Origin: Frigidibacter mobilis
Lineage (GTDB): Bacteria; Pseudomonadota; Alphaproteobacteria; Rhodobacterales; Rhodobacteraceae
Assembly: GCF_001620265.1 (NCBI RefSeq)
Contig: NZ_CP012661.1
Location: 2,604,001 to 2,668,000, forward strand
DNA length: 64,000 bases
Direction of reading: 5' to 3'
The notes under the pieces were generated by a model that did no database searches, was not told the DNA's origin, and saw only the letters and a list, made by a program, of their open reading frames with translations. Below, one piece after another: positions 48,137 through 57,811 of this stretch. Within the stretch, counting starts at the first letter, position 1. Each line of letters begins with the position of its first letter. The translations under genes and the position numbers were made by a program.

Positions 48137-49057
48137 TCAGCCTGCCGACAGTCCGCGCAGCTTCTCGCTGCGGCGGCGCAGGATCTCCACCGTGGCCAGC
48201 AGCGCCACCGATACCACCACCAGGATCGTCGCCACCGCCAGGATCGCCGGGCTGATCTGCTCGCGGATGCCGTTCCACATCTGCCGCGGGATCGTCTGTT
48301 CGTCATGGCCGGCGATGAACAGCACCATCACCACCTCGTCGAAGGAGGTGACGAAGGCAAAGAGCGCCCCCGACACCACGCCCGGCAGGATCAGCGGCAT
48401 GATGACCTTGAAGAAGGTGGTGCGCGGGTTCGCACCCAGGCTGGCGGCAGCGCGGGTCAGCGAATGATCGAACCCCGACAGCGTGGCGGTCACGGTGATG
48501 ATGACGAAGGGGATCCCCAGCGTGGCATGGGCCATGATGATGCCCAGATAGGGCACGCCCCATTTCTGGATCTCGATCTTCGAGTAGAAGAAGAACAGCC
48601 CGGTCGCGGTGATGATGATCGGCACGATCATCGGCGAGATCAGCACCGCCATGATCGACCGCCGCCAGGGCATTTCGGGCCGCGACAGCCCAAGCGCCGC
48701 CAGCGTGCCGAGCACGGTGGCAAGGATGGTCGAGAACACCCCGATGACGATCGAGTTCCAGGCCACGTCGAACCAGGTGGCATTCGCCAGCACGTCGCGC
48801 CACCAGCTCCAGTCCCGCGGCGCGTCGGGGGCCTGCATCCCGAAGGTCAGCAGCCGGTCATACCAGCGCAGCGAATAGCCCTCGGGGTCGAAGGAGAGCA
48901 TCTTCTCGGTGAAGGTGAAATAGGGCTCGGCATTGAACGAGAGCGGGATCACGATCAGGATCGGCGCGATCAGGAATACGAAGATCGCGGCGCAGATCGC
49001 CTTGTAGGTCCAGTGCCAGACCTTCTCGAGCGGCGAGGCGTAGATCGGAAGCGCCAT
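48137..49057 (-). CDS. potC: ABC transporter permease, PotC-like
   Basis: The 306-residue permease has six predicted helices and the cytoplasmic EAA loop AAASLGANPRTTFFKVIMPL that docks with the ATPase. It is the second permease of a polyamine-type uptake system. AAGGAGACCGAC precedes the ATG. It is the last gene of potA-potD-potB-potC. A periplasmic loop (about 50-95) is longer than in E. coli PotC. The symbol is by family; the true substrate could be another polyamine- or opine-like cation. Confidence 0.87.
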   Translation of the reverse strand: MALPIYASPLEKVWHWTYKAICAAIFVFLIAPILIVIPLSFNAEPYFTFTEKMLSFDPEGYSLRWYDRLLTFGMQAPDAPRDWSWWRDVLANATWFDVAWNSIVIGVFSTILATVLGTLAALGLSRPEMPWRRSIMAVLISPMIVPIIITATGLFFFYSKIEIQKWGVPYLGIIMAHATLGIPFVIITVTATLSGFDHSLTRAAASLGANPRTTFFKVIMPLILPGVVSGALFAFVTSFDEVVMVLFIAGHDEQTIPRQMWNGIREQISPAILAVATILVVVSVALLATVEILRRRSEKLRGLSAG

Positions 49058-49081
49058 GTCGGTCTCCTTGTCCGGCGGGCG

Positions 49082-50359
49082 TCAGCCCAGTTTGAGGTTG
49101 TCGATGCCGATCAGCCGGTCATAGAGCCAGTAGAGGATCAGCACCCCCGCCAGCAGCAGCGCGGCCAGGGCGGCGGCCAGCGACCAGTTCAGGCTGTCCT
49201 GCATGTGATAGGCGATCAGGTTCGAGATCAACTGGCCGCTCGCGCCGCCGACCAGCGCCGGGGTGATGTAATAGCCCACGGCGAGGATGAACACCAAGAG
49301 CGCCCCGGCCCCGATCCCCGGCAGCGTCTGCGGCAGGTAGACCCGGCGGAACGCCGTCCAGCTGGTCGCGCCCAGGCTGCGGGCGGCGCGCACATAGCTG
49401 GGGTTGATCGGGCGCATCACCGAATAGAGCGGCAGGATCATGAAGGGCAGCAGGATATGGGTCATTGCAATGATGGTGCCGGCCTGATTGTACATCATCT
49501 GGATCCGGCTCTCATTGCCGACCAGCCCCAGGGCCACCAGCGCGTTGTTGATGACCCCCTGTTCCTGCAGCATCACCATCCAGCTGGTCGTCCGCACCAG
49601 AAGCGAGGTCCAGAACGGCAGCAGCACCAGGATCATCAAGAGGTTCGAGCGCGCCAGCGGCAGCACCGCCAGCAGATGCGCCACCGGATAGGCCAGGATC
49701 AGGCACAGCCCGGTAATCAGCGCCGAGAGCCAGAGCGTGCGCAGGAACAGCATCCCGTAGATGCGCCGGTCCTCGGGGGCGCGCACGATGTCGCCATTGG
49801 CATCGCGGGCCAGGTCCATCGCCGCCAGGTAGAAGTTGGCGCTATAGGCCGAGGAGACCGACCGCATCACCCCCCAGAGCTGCGGATCGGCCCATTTCGC
49901 GTTCAGCTCCAGCAGCGCCTCGCGGTAGGGCGGCTGCAGGTCCTTGGCATTGCGGCCCGCCGAGGTGAACAGCGAGCGCGTGCCCGAGATCTCGTAGTTC
50001 ACCCGCGTGCCGACCACGCCGATGGTGCGCGCCTCGGCCGAGGCGACGATATCGGCCACCAGCGCGGCATAGGCGGCCTCGTCGGGTTCGGCTCCCGCCT
50101 CGGTCTCTTGGAACCAGGCCGAGACCTGCGGCATGTTCGCCGAGAACCCGTCATTGTAGACCGAGCGGAACAGCAGCTGCCCGATCGGCACCACGAAGGT
50201 GATGACGATGAAGGCCAGCAGCGGCACCACCAGCAGCAGTGCCTTGCGCCTTGCCCTTGCCTGCGCATGGGCCAGTGCCTGTTTCAGCGGCTTGCCGTCG
50301 GCAGTGGTCAGCAGACCGCCACCCAGAGCCTCGCCGCCGCTTGTGTCGATAGCGACCAT
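49082..50359 (-). CDS. potB: ABC transporter permease, PotB-like, with large periplasmic insert
   Basis: The 425-residue permease is about 130 residues longer than E. coli PotB. After the first helix (LLLVVPLLAFIVITFVVPIG) a soluble insert of roughly 140 residues (about 65-200) precedes the remaining five helices. The EAA loop AARSLGATSWTAFRRVYLPQ is intact. GGGGGTGA precedes the ATG. It pairs with PotC; the insert may contact the binding protein. Confidence 0.87.
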   Translation of the reverse strand: MVAIDTSGGEALGGGLLTTADGKPLKQALAHAQARARRKALLLVVPLLAFIVITFVVPIGQLLFRSVYNDGFSANMPQVSAWFQETEAGAEPDEAAYAALVADIVASAEARTIGVVGTRVNYEISGTRSLFTSAGRNAKDLQPPYREALLELNAKWADPQLWGVMRSVSSAYSANFYLAAMDLARDANGDIVRAPEDRRIYGMLFLRTLWLSALITGLCLILAYPVAHLLAVLPLARSNLLMILVLLPFWTSLLVRTTSWMVMLQEQGVINNALVALGLVGNESRIQMMYNQAGTIIAMTHILLPFMILPLYSVMRPINPSYVRAARSLGATSWTAFRRVYLPQTLPGIGAGALLVFILAVGYYITPALVGGASGQLISNLIAYHMQDSLNWSLAAALAALLLAGVLILYWLYDRLIGIDNLKLG

Positions 50360-50430
50360 TCGTTCACCCCCGGTCTGGCAGGGCGGCGCACCCGGCGCCG
50401 CCCCGATCTGTCACGCGAAACCGCCGGGCC

Positions 50431-51501
50431 TTACTGCGCCAGCCAGGCGTTGAAGCGCTCGTTCAGCTCGGAATCGCGGTCCACCCAGAACTCGTAGGAG
50501 GAGGCCAGCGCATTGGTCAGGTTCTCGGCCGAGGTCGGCATATGCGGGCCCATCTCGGTCTTGCCGTCCTGATAGAGCCCGACCAGCGCGCCCGAGGATT
50601 TGCGGCCCGGGCCGTAGCTGATCCATTTCGCCTGATCGGCCAGACGCTGGGTATCGGTCGAGAACTTGACGAATTCCAGCGCGTTGTCGAGGTTCGGCGC
50701 GCCCTTCGGGATCACGAACAGGTCGTATTCATAGACCTGGCCGTCCCAGACGATGGCGAAGGGCTTGCTTTCCGCGACCTGCGCCGCAAAGATCCGGCCG
50801 TTATAGGCGGTGGTCATCGACACTTCGCCATCGGCCAGCAGCTGCGGCGGCTGCGCGCCGGCTTCCCACCAGATCGTGCTGCCCTTGATCTTGTCGAGCA
50901 TGACGAAGGCGCGGCTCACGCCCTCATCGGTTTCCAGCACGGCATAGACCTCGTCCGCCGGCACGCCGTCAGCCATCAGCGCCATTTCGAGGTTGGCCTT
51001 GGCGCCCTTGCGCATGCCGCGCTTGCCCGGGAACTTCTCGATGTCGAAGAAATCGGCCATCGTGGTCGGGCCTTCGGGGAACTTGGTCGTGTCATAGGCG
51101 AACACGGTCGAGAACACGATCGAGGCCACCGCGCAATCGGTCAGCGCGCCGGGCAGGAAATCCTCGGTCGCAGGGGTGCCATCGGGCGCGGGCGGCAGGA
51201 TCGACGGGTCGATCTCTTCCAGCAGGCCCTCGTCGCACAGGCGGATCGCGTCGGCATATTCCACGTCGGCCACGTCGATGGTGACGTTGCCTGCCTCGAC
51301 CATCGCCTTGATCGGGGTGGCCGGGTTGTCGGCATCGACCGACACGACCTTGATGCCGGTCTGCGCGGTGAAGGGCTTGTGATAGGCCTCGACCTGGCTG
51401 ACGGTATAGGAACCGCCCCAGGACATCACGGTCACTTCCTGCGCCGCGGCGGCAAAGCCCACGGCCGTCAGCGCGGTGGACAGGGTCAGGATCTTCTTCA
51501 T
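50431..51501 (-). CDS. potD: Polyamine-type ABC transporter substrate-binding protein
   Basis: The 356-residue periplasmic protein has a signal peptide (MKKILTLSTALTAVGFAAAA) followed by QEVTVMSWGGSYTVSQVEAY, typical of family-1 spermidine/putrescine-type binding proteins. Residues IDVADVEYADAIRLCDEGLL and STIWWEAGAQPPQLLADGEV frame the ligand cleft. The start follows CCGGGAGAAG. Ligand identity cannot be fixed; opine- and polyamine-binding relatives share this look. Confidence 0.88.
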   Translation of the reverse strand: MKKILTLSTALTAVGFAAAAQEVTVMSWGGSYTVSQVEAYHKPFTAQTGIKVVSVDADNPATPIKAMVEAGNVTIDVADVEYADAIRLCDEGLLEEIDPSILPPAPDGTPATEDFLPGALTDCAVASIVFSTVFAYDTTKFPEGPTTMADFFDIEKFPGKRGMRKGAKANLEMALMADGVPADEVYAVLETDEGVSRAFVMLDKIKGSTIWWEAGAQPPQLLADGEVSMTTAYNGRIFAAQVAESKPFAIVWDGQVYEYDLFVIPKGAPNLDNALEFVKFSTDTQRLADQAKWISYGPGRKSSGALVGLYQDGKTEMGPHMPTSAENLTNALASSYEFWVDRDSELNERFNAWLAQ

Positions 51502-51610
51502 TGGTCTTCTCCCGGTTGGACTTGGTTTTTTTGTGTTGGGTCGTGTCGCTTGCGTCCCTGGCCGCAGCTCTTGATGGCTGCCGGCCAGGCGCGTGGTCAG
51601 GGCGCGGGAA

Positions 51611-52780
51611 CTACATCGGGTCCAGCGCGCGGGCATCCTCGGCATGCCAGGCGATCTCGATCCGCTCGCCGGGGGTCAGCTTGCGCTGGCCGATGGTGTT
51701 GCGGCATTTCATCACGAAATCCTCCGAACCGGCAACGCGCATCCGGGTGCGGAAGATATCGCCCATATAGACCACCTCCAGCACGTCGGCGCCGATGCGG
51801 TGGATGCCGGGCGGCATCATCTCGGGCTTGAACTCCACCCGCTCGGGGCGGATCGAGACCAGCGTCTGCTGGCCCTTGGCGCGGATATTGACCGGGGTCG
51901 CGTCGATCAGCTCGCCCGTTGCCAGCCGCACCAGCGCCTTCCGGTCGTCGAACTCCTCGATGATGCCGGGCAGCTTGTTGTTCTCGCCGATGAACTGCGC
52001 GACGAAGCTGTTCTTGGGCCGCTCATAAAGTTCAGCGGGGGGCGCAAGCTGCTGGATGCGGCCATCGTTGAACACCGCGATGCGGTCCGACATGGTCAGC
52101 GCCTCGCCCTGGTCATGGGTGACATAGACCACGGTGATCCCCAGCCGGTCATGCAGGGCCTTGATCTCGAACTGCATATGCTCGCGCAGCTGCTTGTCGA
52201 GCGCGCCAAGCGGTTCGTCCATCAGCACCAGTTCCGGGTCGAAGACCAGCGCGCGGGCCAGCGCGATCCGCTGCTGCTGCCCGCCCGAAAGCTGTGCGGG
52301 GCGGCGGTTGGCAAAGGCTCCCATCTGCACCATGTCCAGCGCGCGCGCCACCTTGGCCTCGCGCTCGGCCTTGCCCATGCCGCGCACTTCCAGCGGAAAG
52401 GCCAGGTTCTCGCCCACGCTCATATGCGGGAACAGCGCGTAGTTCTGGAACACCATGCCGATGCCGCGCTTGTGCGGCGGCACCTGGTTGATCGGGCGCC
52501 CCGCCAGCTTGATCTCGCCATGCGTGGCGGTCTCGAATCCGGCCAGCATCATCAGGCAGGTTGTCTTGCCAGACCCGGACGGGCCCAGCATGGTCAGGAA
52601 CTCTCCCTTGGCGATGCTCAGGTTCAGATCCTTCACCACGAGCGTCTCGCCGTCGTAGCTTTTCTGGACCCGGTCAAATTCGACGAATGCCGCGTCGGCC
52701 GTGGATACGTTCAAATCGGGCTCCCCATCGTCTTTTTGTGGTCTTGTTTCCCCGTGACCTGACCAGAGCAAATCGGCCAT
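51611..52780 (-). CDS. potA: Polyamine-type ABC transporter ATP-binding protein
   Basis: The 389-residue ATPase has Walker A MLGPSGSGKTTCLMMLAG, Q loop VFQNYALFPHM, signature LSGGQQQRIALARAL, Walker B LVLMDEPLGALD, the switch His in VYVTHDQGEA, and a C-terminal TOBE domain (about 290-380; VSIRPERVEFKPEMM). It energises the PotBC permeases. It is first gene of the operon; a 110-base gap separates it from potD. Confidence 0.92.
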   Translation of the reverse strand: MADLLWSGHGETRPQKDDGEPDLNVSTADAAFVEFDRVQKSYDGETLVVKDLNLSIAKGEFLTMLGPSGSGKTTCLMMLAGFETATHGEIKLAGRPINQVPPHKRGIGMVFQNYALFPHMSVGENLAFPLEVRGMGKAEREAKVARALDMVQMGAFANRRPAQLSGGQQQRIALARALVFDPELVLMDEPLGALDKQLREHMQFEIKALHDRLGITVVYVTHDQGEALTMSDRIAVFNDGRIQQLAPPAELYERPKNSFVAQFIGENNKLPGIIEEFDDRKALVRLATGELIDATPVNIRAKGQQTLVSIRPERVEFKPEMMPPGIHRIGADVLEVVYMGDIFRTRMRVAGSEDFVMKCRNTIGQRKLTPGERIEIAWHAEDARALDPM

Positions 52781-53172
52781 CGCATTTCAACCTGTCGTTT
52801 GCGCCGGGTCGGTCTTTGTCGATTGGGCCGAAGCCAAGGCCCTTCAACCGCCCGAATGCGGCATCAAGCGGCCCCGAAGCGACGGAATTGCCCCTCACGG
52901 GTGCTGCAGTGCGGCGAAAGGCGGGGGCAAGGCAGGCCCGGACAAGCGCCATCGCGGCGCTGCGGCGCGGGCGGTTTTTCACAGCGCCCAAGCCTTCAGC
53001 GCCCACCGGACCCGCACGCCCGCTGCCGGGGCGCCCGGCCGATGCCCAGGCGCTGCGCGGCGGCAAAGGCAACGAGCGAATCGTGGGTATGCGGATACGA
53101 TTCCGGCCGGCTAAACGCAAATGCGCGCCCGAAACAGGCGCGCAGGGCAGCAGGACGGGGAGAAAGGGAAAA
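52781..53172. other. Intergenic stretch upstream of potA
   Basis: There is no supported gene between potA and tRNA-Leu. The potA promoter must lie here or just inside; no clear sigma-70 match was found. Confidence 0.5.
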
Positions 53173-53259
53173 TGGTGCGGTCGAGAAGACTCGAACTTCC
53201 ACGGGGGTTAGCCCACAGCGACCTCAACGCTGCGCGTCTACCAATTCCGCCACGACCGC
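53173..53259 (-). tRNA. tRNA-Leu (GAG)
   Basis: This 87-base class II tRNA has acceptor GCGGTCG/CGACCGC, D arm TGGCGGAATTGG, anticodon stem CAGCG/CGCTG with loop TTGAGGT (anticodon GAG), a long variable arm, T loop GTTCGAGTC and encoded CCA. Confidence 0.96.
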
Positions 53260-53419
53260 ACTCTTTCGGGGTCGCCCCCGTGAGGTGAGACGGCTTCTAG
53301 CCGAGCGCCCCGGCGATGTGAAGAGGGATTTTCGCGCGCGGCGGAATTGCTTTCCGGCCCAGTCCCGGCGCAAACCCGGGGGTGGGCAACAGTTGCGCCG
53401 CCCCTTCGGGATCAGTGCC

Positions 53420-53551
53420 TCAGCAGCAGGACGGCAGGCTCATCGGCCCCGGCAAGCCCGAGCCAGAGGCCGCAGTGACCTCGGCAGGCTCGGCCAGCGC
53501 CATCACCGGCACGGCCGCAAGGCAGGTGGTTGCAATCCGCTTCGCAAACAT
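53420..53551 (-). CDS. Possible tiny secreted protein
   Basis: Minus-strand ATG at 53551 has GGGGAG seven bases ahead. The 43 codons read as a signal-peptide-like N-terminus ([20 protein letters not shown]) and a short tail ending in two cysteines. Small proteins of this shape are common in this order, but no homologue is recognised and the length is close to chance. Confidence 0.4.
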   Translation of the reverse strand: MFAKRIATTCLAAVPVMALAEPAEVTAASGSGLPGPMSLPSCC

Positions 53552-53693
53552 CTCACTACTCCCCGAAAGACTCGCCCGCATTCACAAATTCGGCGACAGG
53601 CCAGTATGGATCGTCCTAGGTACTACCCCAAAAACTGGCAGCCAGAACCGGGCGGTCAAAGCCTGCCAACCCGCGACAGCAAGGAGACCCGCG

Positions 53694-54338
53694 ATGGTCG
53701 AATGGATCCACAGCAAGGCCCCCGTCCCCTACCCCGCCGCGCTGGCGGAAATGGAGGCGCGGGTGGCCGCAATCTCGGCCGGCACCGCCTCCGAGGCAAT
53801 CTGGCTGCTGGAACACCCGGCCCTCTACACCGCCGGCACCTCGGCCAATCCCGCCGATCTGGTGCAGCCAGGCCGCTTCCCGGTCTTCGCGGCCGGGCGC
53901 GGCGGACAATACACCTATCACGGCCCCGGCCAGCGCATCGCCTATGTGATGCTCGACCTCAACACCCGCGGCCGCGACGTGCGCCGCTTCGTCTGCACGC
54001 TGGAGGACTGGGTCATCGCCACGCTGGCCGAGTTCAACGTGAAGGGCGAGCGCCGCGCCGGCCGCGTCGGCGTCTGGGTCGCGCGGCCGGACAAGGCGCC
54101 GAACCCCGACGGCACGGTGCGCGAGGACAAGATCGCCGCCATCGGCGTCAAGCTGCGCCGCTGGGTCAGCTTTCACGGCATCTCGATCAATGTCGAACCG
54201 GACCTTTCGCATTTCGACGGCATCGTGCCCTGCGGCATCCGCGAGCATGGCGTGACCAGCCTTGTCGATCTGGGCCTGCCGGTGACGATGGCCGATCTGG
54301 ACGCGGCGCTGGCGGCGACCTTTCCGCGGGTGTTCTGA
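53694..54338 (+). CDS. lipB: Octanoyl-[acyl-carrier-protein]:protein N-octanoyltransferase
   Basis: The 214-residue LipB transfers octanoate from ACP to lipoyl domains such as those of PdhB and PdhC here. Conserved features are [38 protein letters not shown], the lysine of [20 protein letters not shown] and the catalytic Cys in [20 protein letters not shown] precedes ATG 53694. It stands alone. Confidence 0.96.
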   Translation: MVEWIHSKAPVPYPAALAEMEARVAAISAGTASEAIWLLEHPALYTAGTSANPADLVQPGRFPVFAAGRGGQYTYHGPGQRIAYVMLDLNTRGRDVRRFVCTLEDWVIATLAEFNVKGERRAGRVGVWVARPDKAPNPDGTVREDKIAAIGVKLRRWVSFHGISINVEPDLSHFDGIVPCGIREHGVTSLVDLGLPVTMADLDAALAATFPRVF

Positions 54339-54453
54339 GCCCGGGGACATTCTCTTGCATCCGCCTTATTGCGTGCTTCATGCGACACCATAGCTCATGG
54401 TATGGGCAGGGGCCGGCGCATATGTGCCACACGCTACCGAACCGGAGGAAGCC

Positions 54454-54867
54454 ATGATCAGACTGCCGCTTATCGCGGGCCTTGCCGCCCTTGCCCTCGC
54501 CACCCCCGTTCTTGCCCAGGATGCCGCCAAAGGCGAATCCGAGTTCAAGAAATGCAAAGCCTGCCATGCGATCGTTGCCGATGACGGCACCGAGATCGTG
54601 AAGGGCGGCAAGGTCGGCCCGAACCTCTACGGGATCATCGGCAAGGCCGTGGCCTCGGAAGAGGGCTTCAAGTACAGCGACAGCATCGCGGCCGTCGGCG
54701 CCTCGGGCCTCGTCTGGGACGAGGCGGAGCTTGCCGCCTATGTGACCGACCCCAAGGCCTGGCTGACCGAGAAGACCGGCGATGCCGGTGCCAAGACCAA
54801 GATGACCTTCAAGCTGGCCAAGAATCAGGCCGACGTCGCCGCCTACCTGGCCTCGACCGCGCAGTAG
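54454..54867 (+). CDS. Cytochrome c2-like periplasmic cytochrome
   Basis: The 137-residue class I c-type cytochrome has a signal peptide (1-21, ending VLA), heme site CKACH (Cys34, Cys37, His38) and axial Met117 in KMTFKL. The insertion segments GPNLYGIIGKAVASEEGFKY and the late-Met helix match cytochrome c2 of Rhodobacter relatives, a soluble electron carrier from the bc1 complex to oxidases or reaction centres. ACCGGAGGAAG precedes the ATG. The terminator follows at once. Confidence 0.93.
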   Translation: MIRLPLIAGLAALALATPVLAQDAAKGESEFKKCKACHAIVADDGTEIVKGGKVGPNLYGIIGKAVASEEGFKYSDSIAAVGASGLVWDEAELAAYVTDPKAWLTEKTGDAGAKTKMTFKLAKNQADVAAYLASTAQ

Positions 54868-54893
54868 CGACTGCCGCGCCGCAGCACGGATGC

Positions 54894-54921
54894 CGGCCCC
54901 GCCATCGCGCGGGGCCGTTTT
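54894..54921 (+). terminator. Terminator of the cytochrome c gene
   Basis: GGCCCCGC pairs with GCGGGGCC across CATCGC and is followed by GTTTTGG. Confidence 0.85.
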
Positions 54922-55104
54922 GGTCAAGTGGTCTCGGCCGCATGATCTGGTTGAGAGTGAACAGGCGGGCTATACTCTACTGTGCTCTGCGAGCGGCCCG
55001 GCAAGACATATGCTGCGGTGGCTGTCCTGGTGGGTGATATTGCCACTGACATGCTGCAACTTCATGTATGATTGTGCGGGCAGGATAGGGTCCGATGGGA
55101 GACG

Positions 55105-55776
55105 ATGACACTAACGCTCGCGGTAACGACACTGGGGTCCAGCCATCCGACCCGTTCCGTCTTGTTTGCGGTCGGGCGGGGTGGCGACCCGCGCCGCCAT
55201 CTCCCTCTTCTGGAAACACTCGCTGAACGCGGCTGCAGGGTCGTCGCTCCCCATTTCGATATGTTGGCGTCCCCGGTGCCGACCGAAGAGGAACTCAACG
55301 CGCGCATCGCCCGCTTGGGGCAGGCTCTGCGCGCTCACGCTCCGAAAGACCTGCCTTTGATCGGCCTTGGCCATTCGATCGGCTCGGCCATGTTGCTCGC
55401 GTTGACTGGAGCGGTGGGCGAGACGATGGCAGGCGGGCGGTTCGCATCCCCAGCCGTCTGTTCATTCGAGCGTCTGGCGCTACTCGCGCCTGCAACGGCG
55501 TTCTTTCGGCGGCCCGGTGCATTGGACACCGTTCATGTTGGTATCCGGGTCTGGGCGGGGGGCCAGGATGCCATTACGCCGCCGGACCATGCCGCGCTTC
55601 TGCAAACAGCGCTCGAAGGCAGGTGCGCGGTGACGGTGCGCATCGCCGAAGATGCCGGGCACTTCACCTACATGAATGAACCACCCCCAGGCATGGTAGA
55701 ACCGCATCCGGATCGAGACGCGTTTCTTGCCACGCTGACGCGCGAGGTTGCAGAGTATGTCGAAGGGCGAGTGTGA
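55105..55776 (+). CDS. Alpha/beta-hydrolase family protein
   Basis: The 223-residue protein has nucleophile elbow GLGHSIGSAM (Ser91), an acid region RVWAGGQDAITPP and catalytic His in EDAGHFTYMN. The fold is a dienelactone hydrolase/serine aminopeptidase-like esterase; no lid is evident. Substrate unknown. Codon use is visibly more relaxed (more TTG, GTT, CTA, TGT) than in neighbours, and it is isolated between two gene-poor stretches, suggesting acquisition. GATGGGAGACG precedes the ATG. Confidence 0.78.
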   Translation: MTLTLAVTTLGSSHPTRSVLFAVGRGGDPRRHLPLLETLAERGCRVVAPHFDMLASPVPTEEELNARIARLGQALRAHAPKDLPLIGLGHSIGSAMLLALTGAVGETMAGGRFASPAVCSFERLALLAPATAFFRRPGALDTVHVGIRVWAGGQDAITPPDHAALLQTALEGRCAVTVRIAEDAGHFTYMNEPPPGMVEPHPDRDAFLATLTREVAEYVEGRV

Positions 55777-56129
55777 CCGCACCTGCCGGCCCGCGGGTTT
55801 CACCGATTGCGACTCAAGGCTCCAGGAACAAGCGGCCCTTCAGGGACCTTCGACGAACGGCAGCTTGGTCCGCACAGCCGCCGACCAACCTCACCTGAAA
55901 TCCGGTCGAACCGCCGCACGCGCGCTTTGGCTGCGGATGGTAGGCAGCCGATGCCTGCCCTTTGCCACCCGACCCGCCCCCACCGGACCATTTGCCACAG
56001 CGGCTGAGACATAATTTCGCAGCCTGCCCCCCCGTCTGCGATTGCCGAAGGCCACGGTACATCCTATGACGAATGCAGGCATGCCGCGGGAGGGAGACCC
56101 GCGCATGTGGCATGGAACGGGAGATAATC
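55777..56129. other. Gene-poor stretch upstream of ctaD
   Basis: There is no supported gene. The first half has a different composition from the rest of the window and may be the border of the segment carrying the hydrolase. The second half should hold the ctaD promoter; no regulator box was identified. Confidence 0.5.
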
Positions 56130-57809
56130 ATGGCCGACGCAGCCATTCATGGCCACGGGCAACATGACTCGCGCGGGTTCTTCACGCGCTGGTTCATGTC
56201 CACGAACCACAAGGACATCGGTGTCCTCTACCTCTTCACCTCGGGCTTCGTAGGCCTGCTGTCCGTCCTCTTCACCGTCTATATGCGGTTGGAGCTGATG
56301 GAACCGGGTGTGCAATACATGTGCCTCGAAGGCGCGCGGTTCATCGCCGATGCGGCCGCCGAGTGCACCCCGAACGGGCATCTCTGGAACGTGATGATCA
56401 CCTATCATGGTGTTCTGATGATGTTCTTCGTGGTGATCCCGGCGCTGTTCGGCGGCTTTGGCAACTACTTCATGCCGCTGCAGATCGGTGCGCCGGACAT
56501 GGCCTTCCCGCGGCTGAACAACCTCAGCTACTGGCTCTATGTCGCCGGCTGCGCGCTTGGCGTCGCCTCGATGCTGACCCCGGGCTCGTCCGATGGCCAG
56601 CTTGGCGCGGGTGTCGGCTGGGTGCTCTACCCGCCGCTGTCGACGCAGAACGCCGACACAATCTCGATGGATCTGGCGATCTTCGCCGTCCACGTTTCGG
56701 GGGCCTCCTCGATCCTGGGCGCGATCAACATGATCACCACCTTCCTGAACATGCGCGCCCCGGGGATGACCCTGCACAAGGTGCCGCTGTTCGGCTGGTC
56801 GATCTTCGTTACCGCCTGGCTGATCCTGCTGTCGCTGCCGGTCCTCGCCGGCGCCATCACCATGCTGCTGACCGACCGCAACTTCGGCACCACCTTCTTC
56901 CAGCCCGAAGGCGGCGGCGACCCGGTCCTGTATCAGCACATCCTGTGGTTCTTCGGCCATCCCGAGGTCTACATCATCATCCTGCCCGGCTTCGGCATCA
57001 TCAGCCATGTCATCTCGACCTTCAGCCGCAAGCCGATCTTCGGCTATCTGCCGATGGTCTATGCGATGGTGTCGATCGGGGTTCTGGGCTTTGTCGTCTG
57101 GGCGCACCACATGTACACCGTCGGCCTGTCGCTGACCCAGCAGAGCTACTTCATGCTGGCAACGATGGTCATCGCGGTGCCCACCGGCATCAAGGTGTTC
57201 TCTTGGATCGCCACCATGTGGGGCGGCTCCATCGAGTTCAAGACGCCGATGCTCTGGGCCTTCGGCTTCCTGTTCCTGTTCACCGTCGGCGGCGTGACCG
57301 GCGTGGTGCTGAGCCAGGCGGCCATCGACCGGGTCTACCATGACACCTACTATGTCGTGGCGCATTTCCACTACGTGATGTCGCTTGGCGCAGTCTTCGC
57401 CATCTTCGCAGGCATCTACTACTGGATCGGCAAGATGTCGGGCCGCCAATATCCCGAATGGGCAGGCAAACTGCACTTCTGGATGATGTTCCTCGGCGCG
57501 AACATGACCTTCTTCCCGCAGCACTTCCTGGGCCGCAACGGGATGCCGCGCCGCTACATCGACTACCCGGAAGCCTTTGCCTTCTGGAACTACATCTCCT
57601 CGATCGGCGCCTTCATCTCCTTCGCGTCGTTCGTGTTCTTCATCGGCGTCATCTTCTACACCCTGTTCGCTGGTCGCCGCGTGACCGAGAACAACTACTG
57701 GAACGAATACGCCGACACGCTGGAATGGACCCTGCCCTCGCCGCCCCCGGAGCATACGTTCGAAACGCTCCCCAAGCGCGAAGACTGGGACAAGCACCAC
57801 GCGCACTGA
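56130..57809 (+). CDS. ctaD: Cytochrome c oxidase subunit I (aa3 type)
   Basis: The 559-residue heme-copper oxidase subunit has about twelve helices. Key sites are the heme a ligand in [12 protein letters not shown], the CuB/His-Tyr region [26 protein letters not shown], and the paired heme ligands in [14 protein letters not shown]. The loop [20 protein letters not shown] carries the D-channel entrance. It reduces oxygen and pumps protons. ctaD standing apart from ctaCBGE is usual in Rhodobacter relatives. The terminator follows at 57841. Confidence 0.97.
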   Translation: MADAAIHGHGQHDSRGFFTRWFMSTNHKDIGVLYLFTSGFVGLLSVLFTVYMRLELMEPGVQYMCLEGARFIADAAAECTPNGHLWNVMITYHGVLMMFFVVIPALFGGFGNYFMPLQIGAPDMAFPRLNNLSYWLYVAGCALGVASMLTPGSSDGQLGAGVGWVLYPPLSTQNADTISMDLAIFAVHVSGASSILGAINMITTFLNMRAPGMTLHKVPLFGWSIFVTAWLILLSLPVLAGAITMLLTDRNFGTTFFQPEGGGDPVLYQHILWFFGHPEVYIIILPGFGIISHVISTFSRKPIFGYLPMVYAMVSIGVLGFVVWAHHMYTVGLSLTQQSYFMLATMVIAVPTGIKVFSWIATMWGGSIEFKTPMLWAFGFLFLFTVGGVTGVVLSQAAIDRVYHDTYYVVAHFHYVMSLGAVFAIFAGIYYWIGKMSGRQYPEWAGKLHFWMMFLGANMTFFPQHFLGRNGMPRRYIDYPEAFAFWNYISSIGAFISFASFVFFIGVIFYTLFAGRRVTENNYWNEYADTLEWTLPSPPPEHTFETLPKREDWDKHHAH

Positions 57810-57811
57810 CC

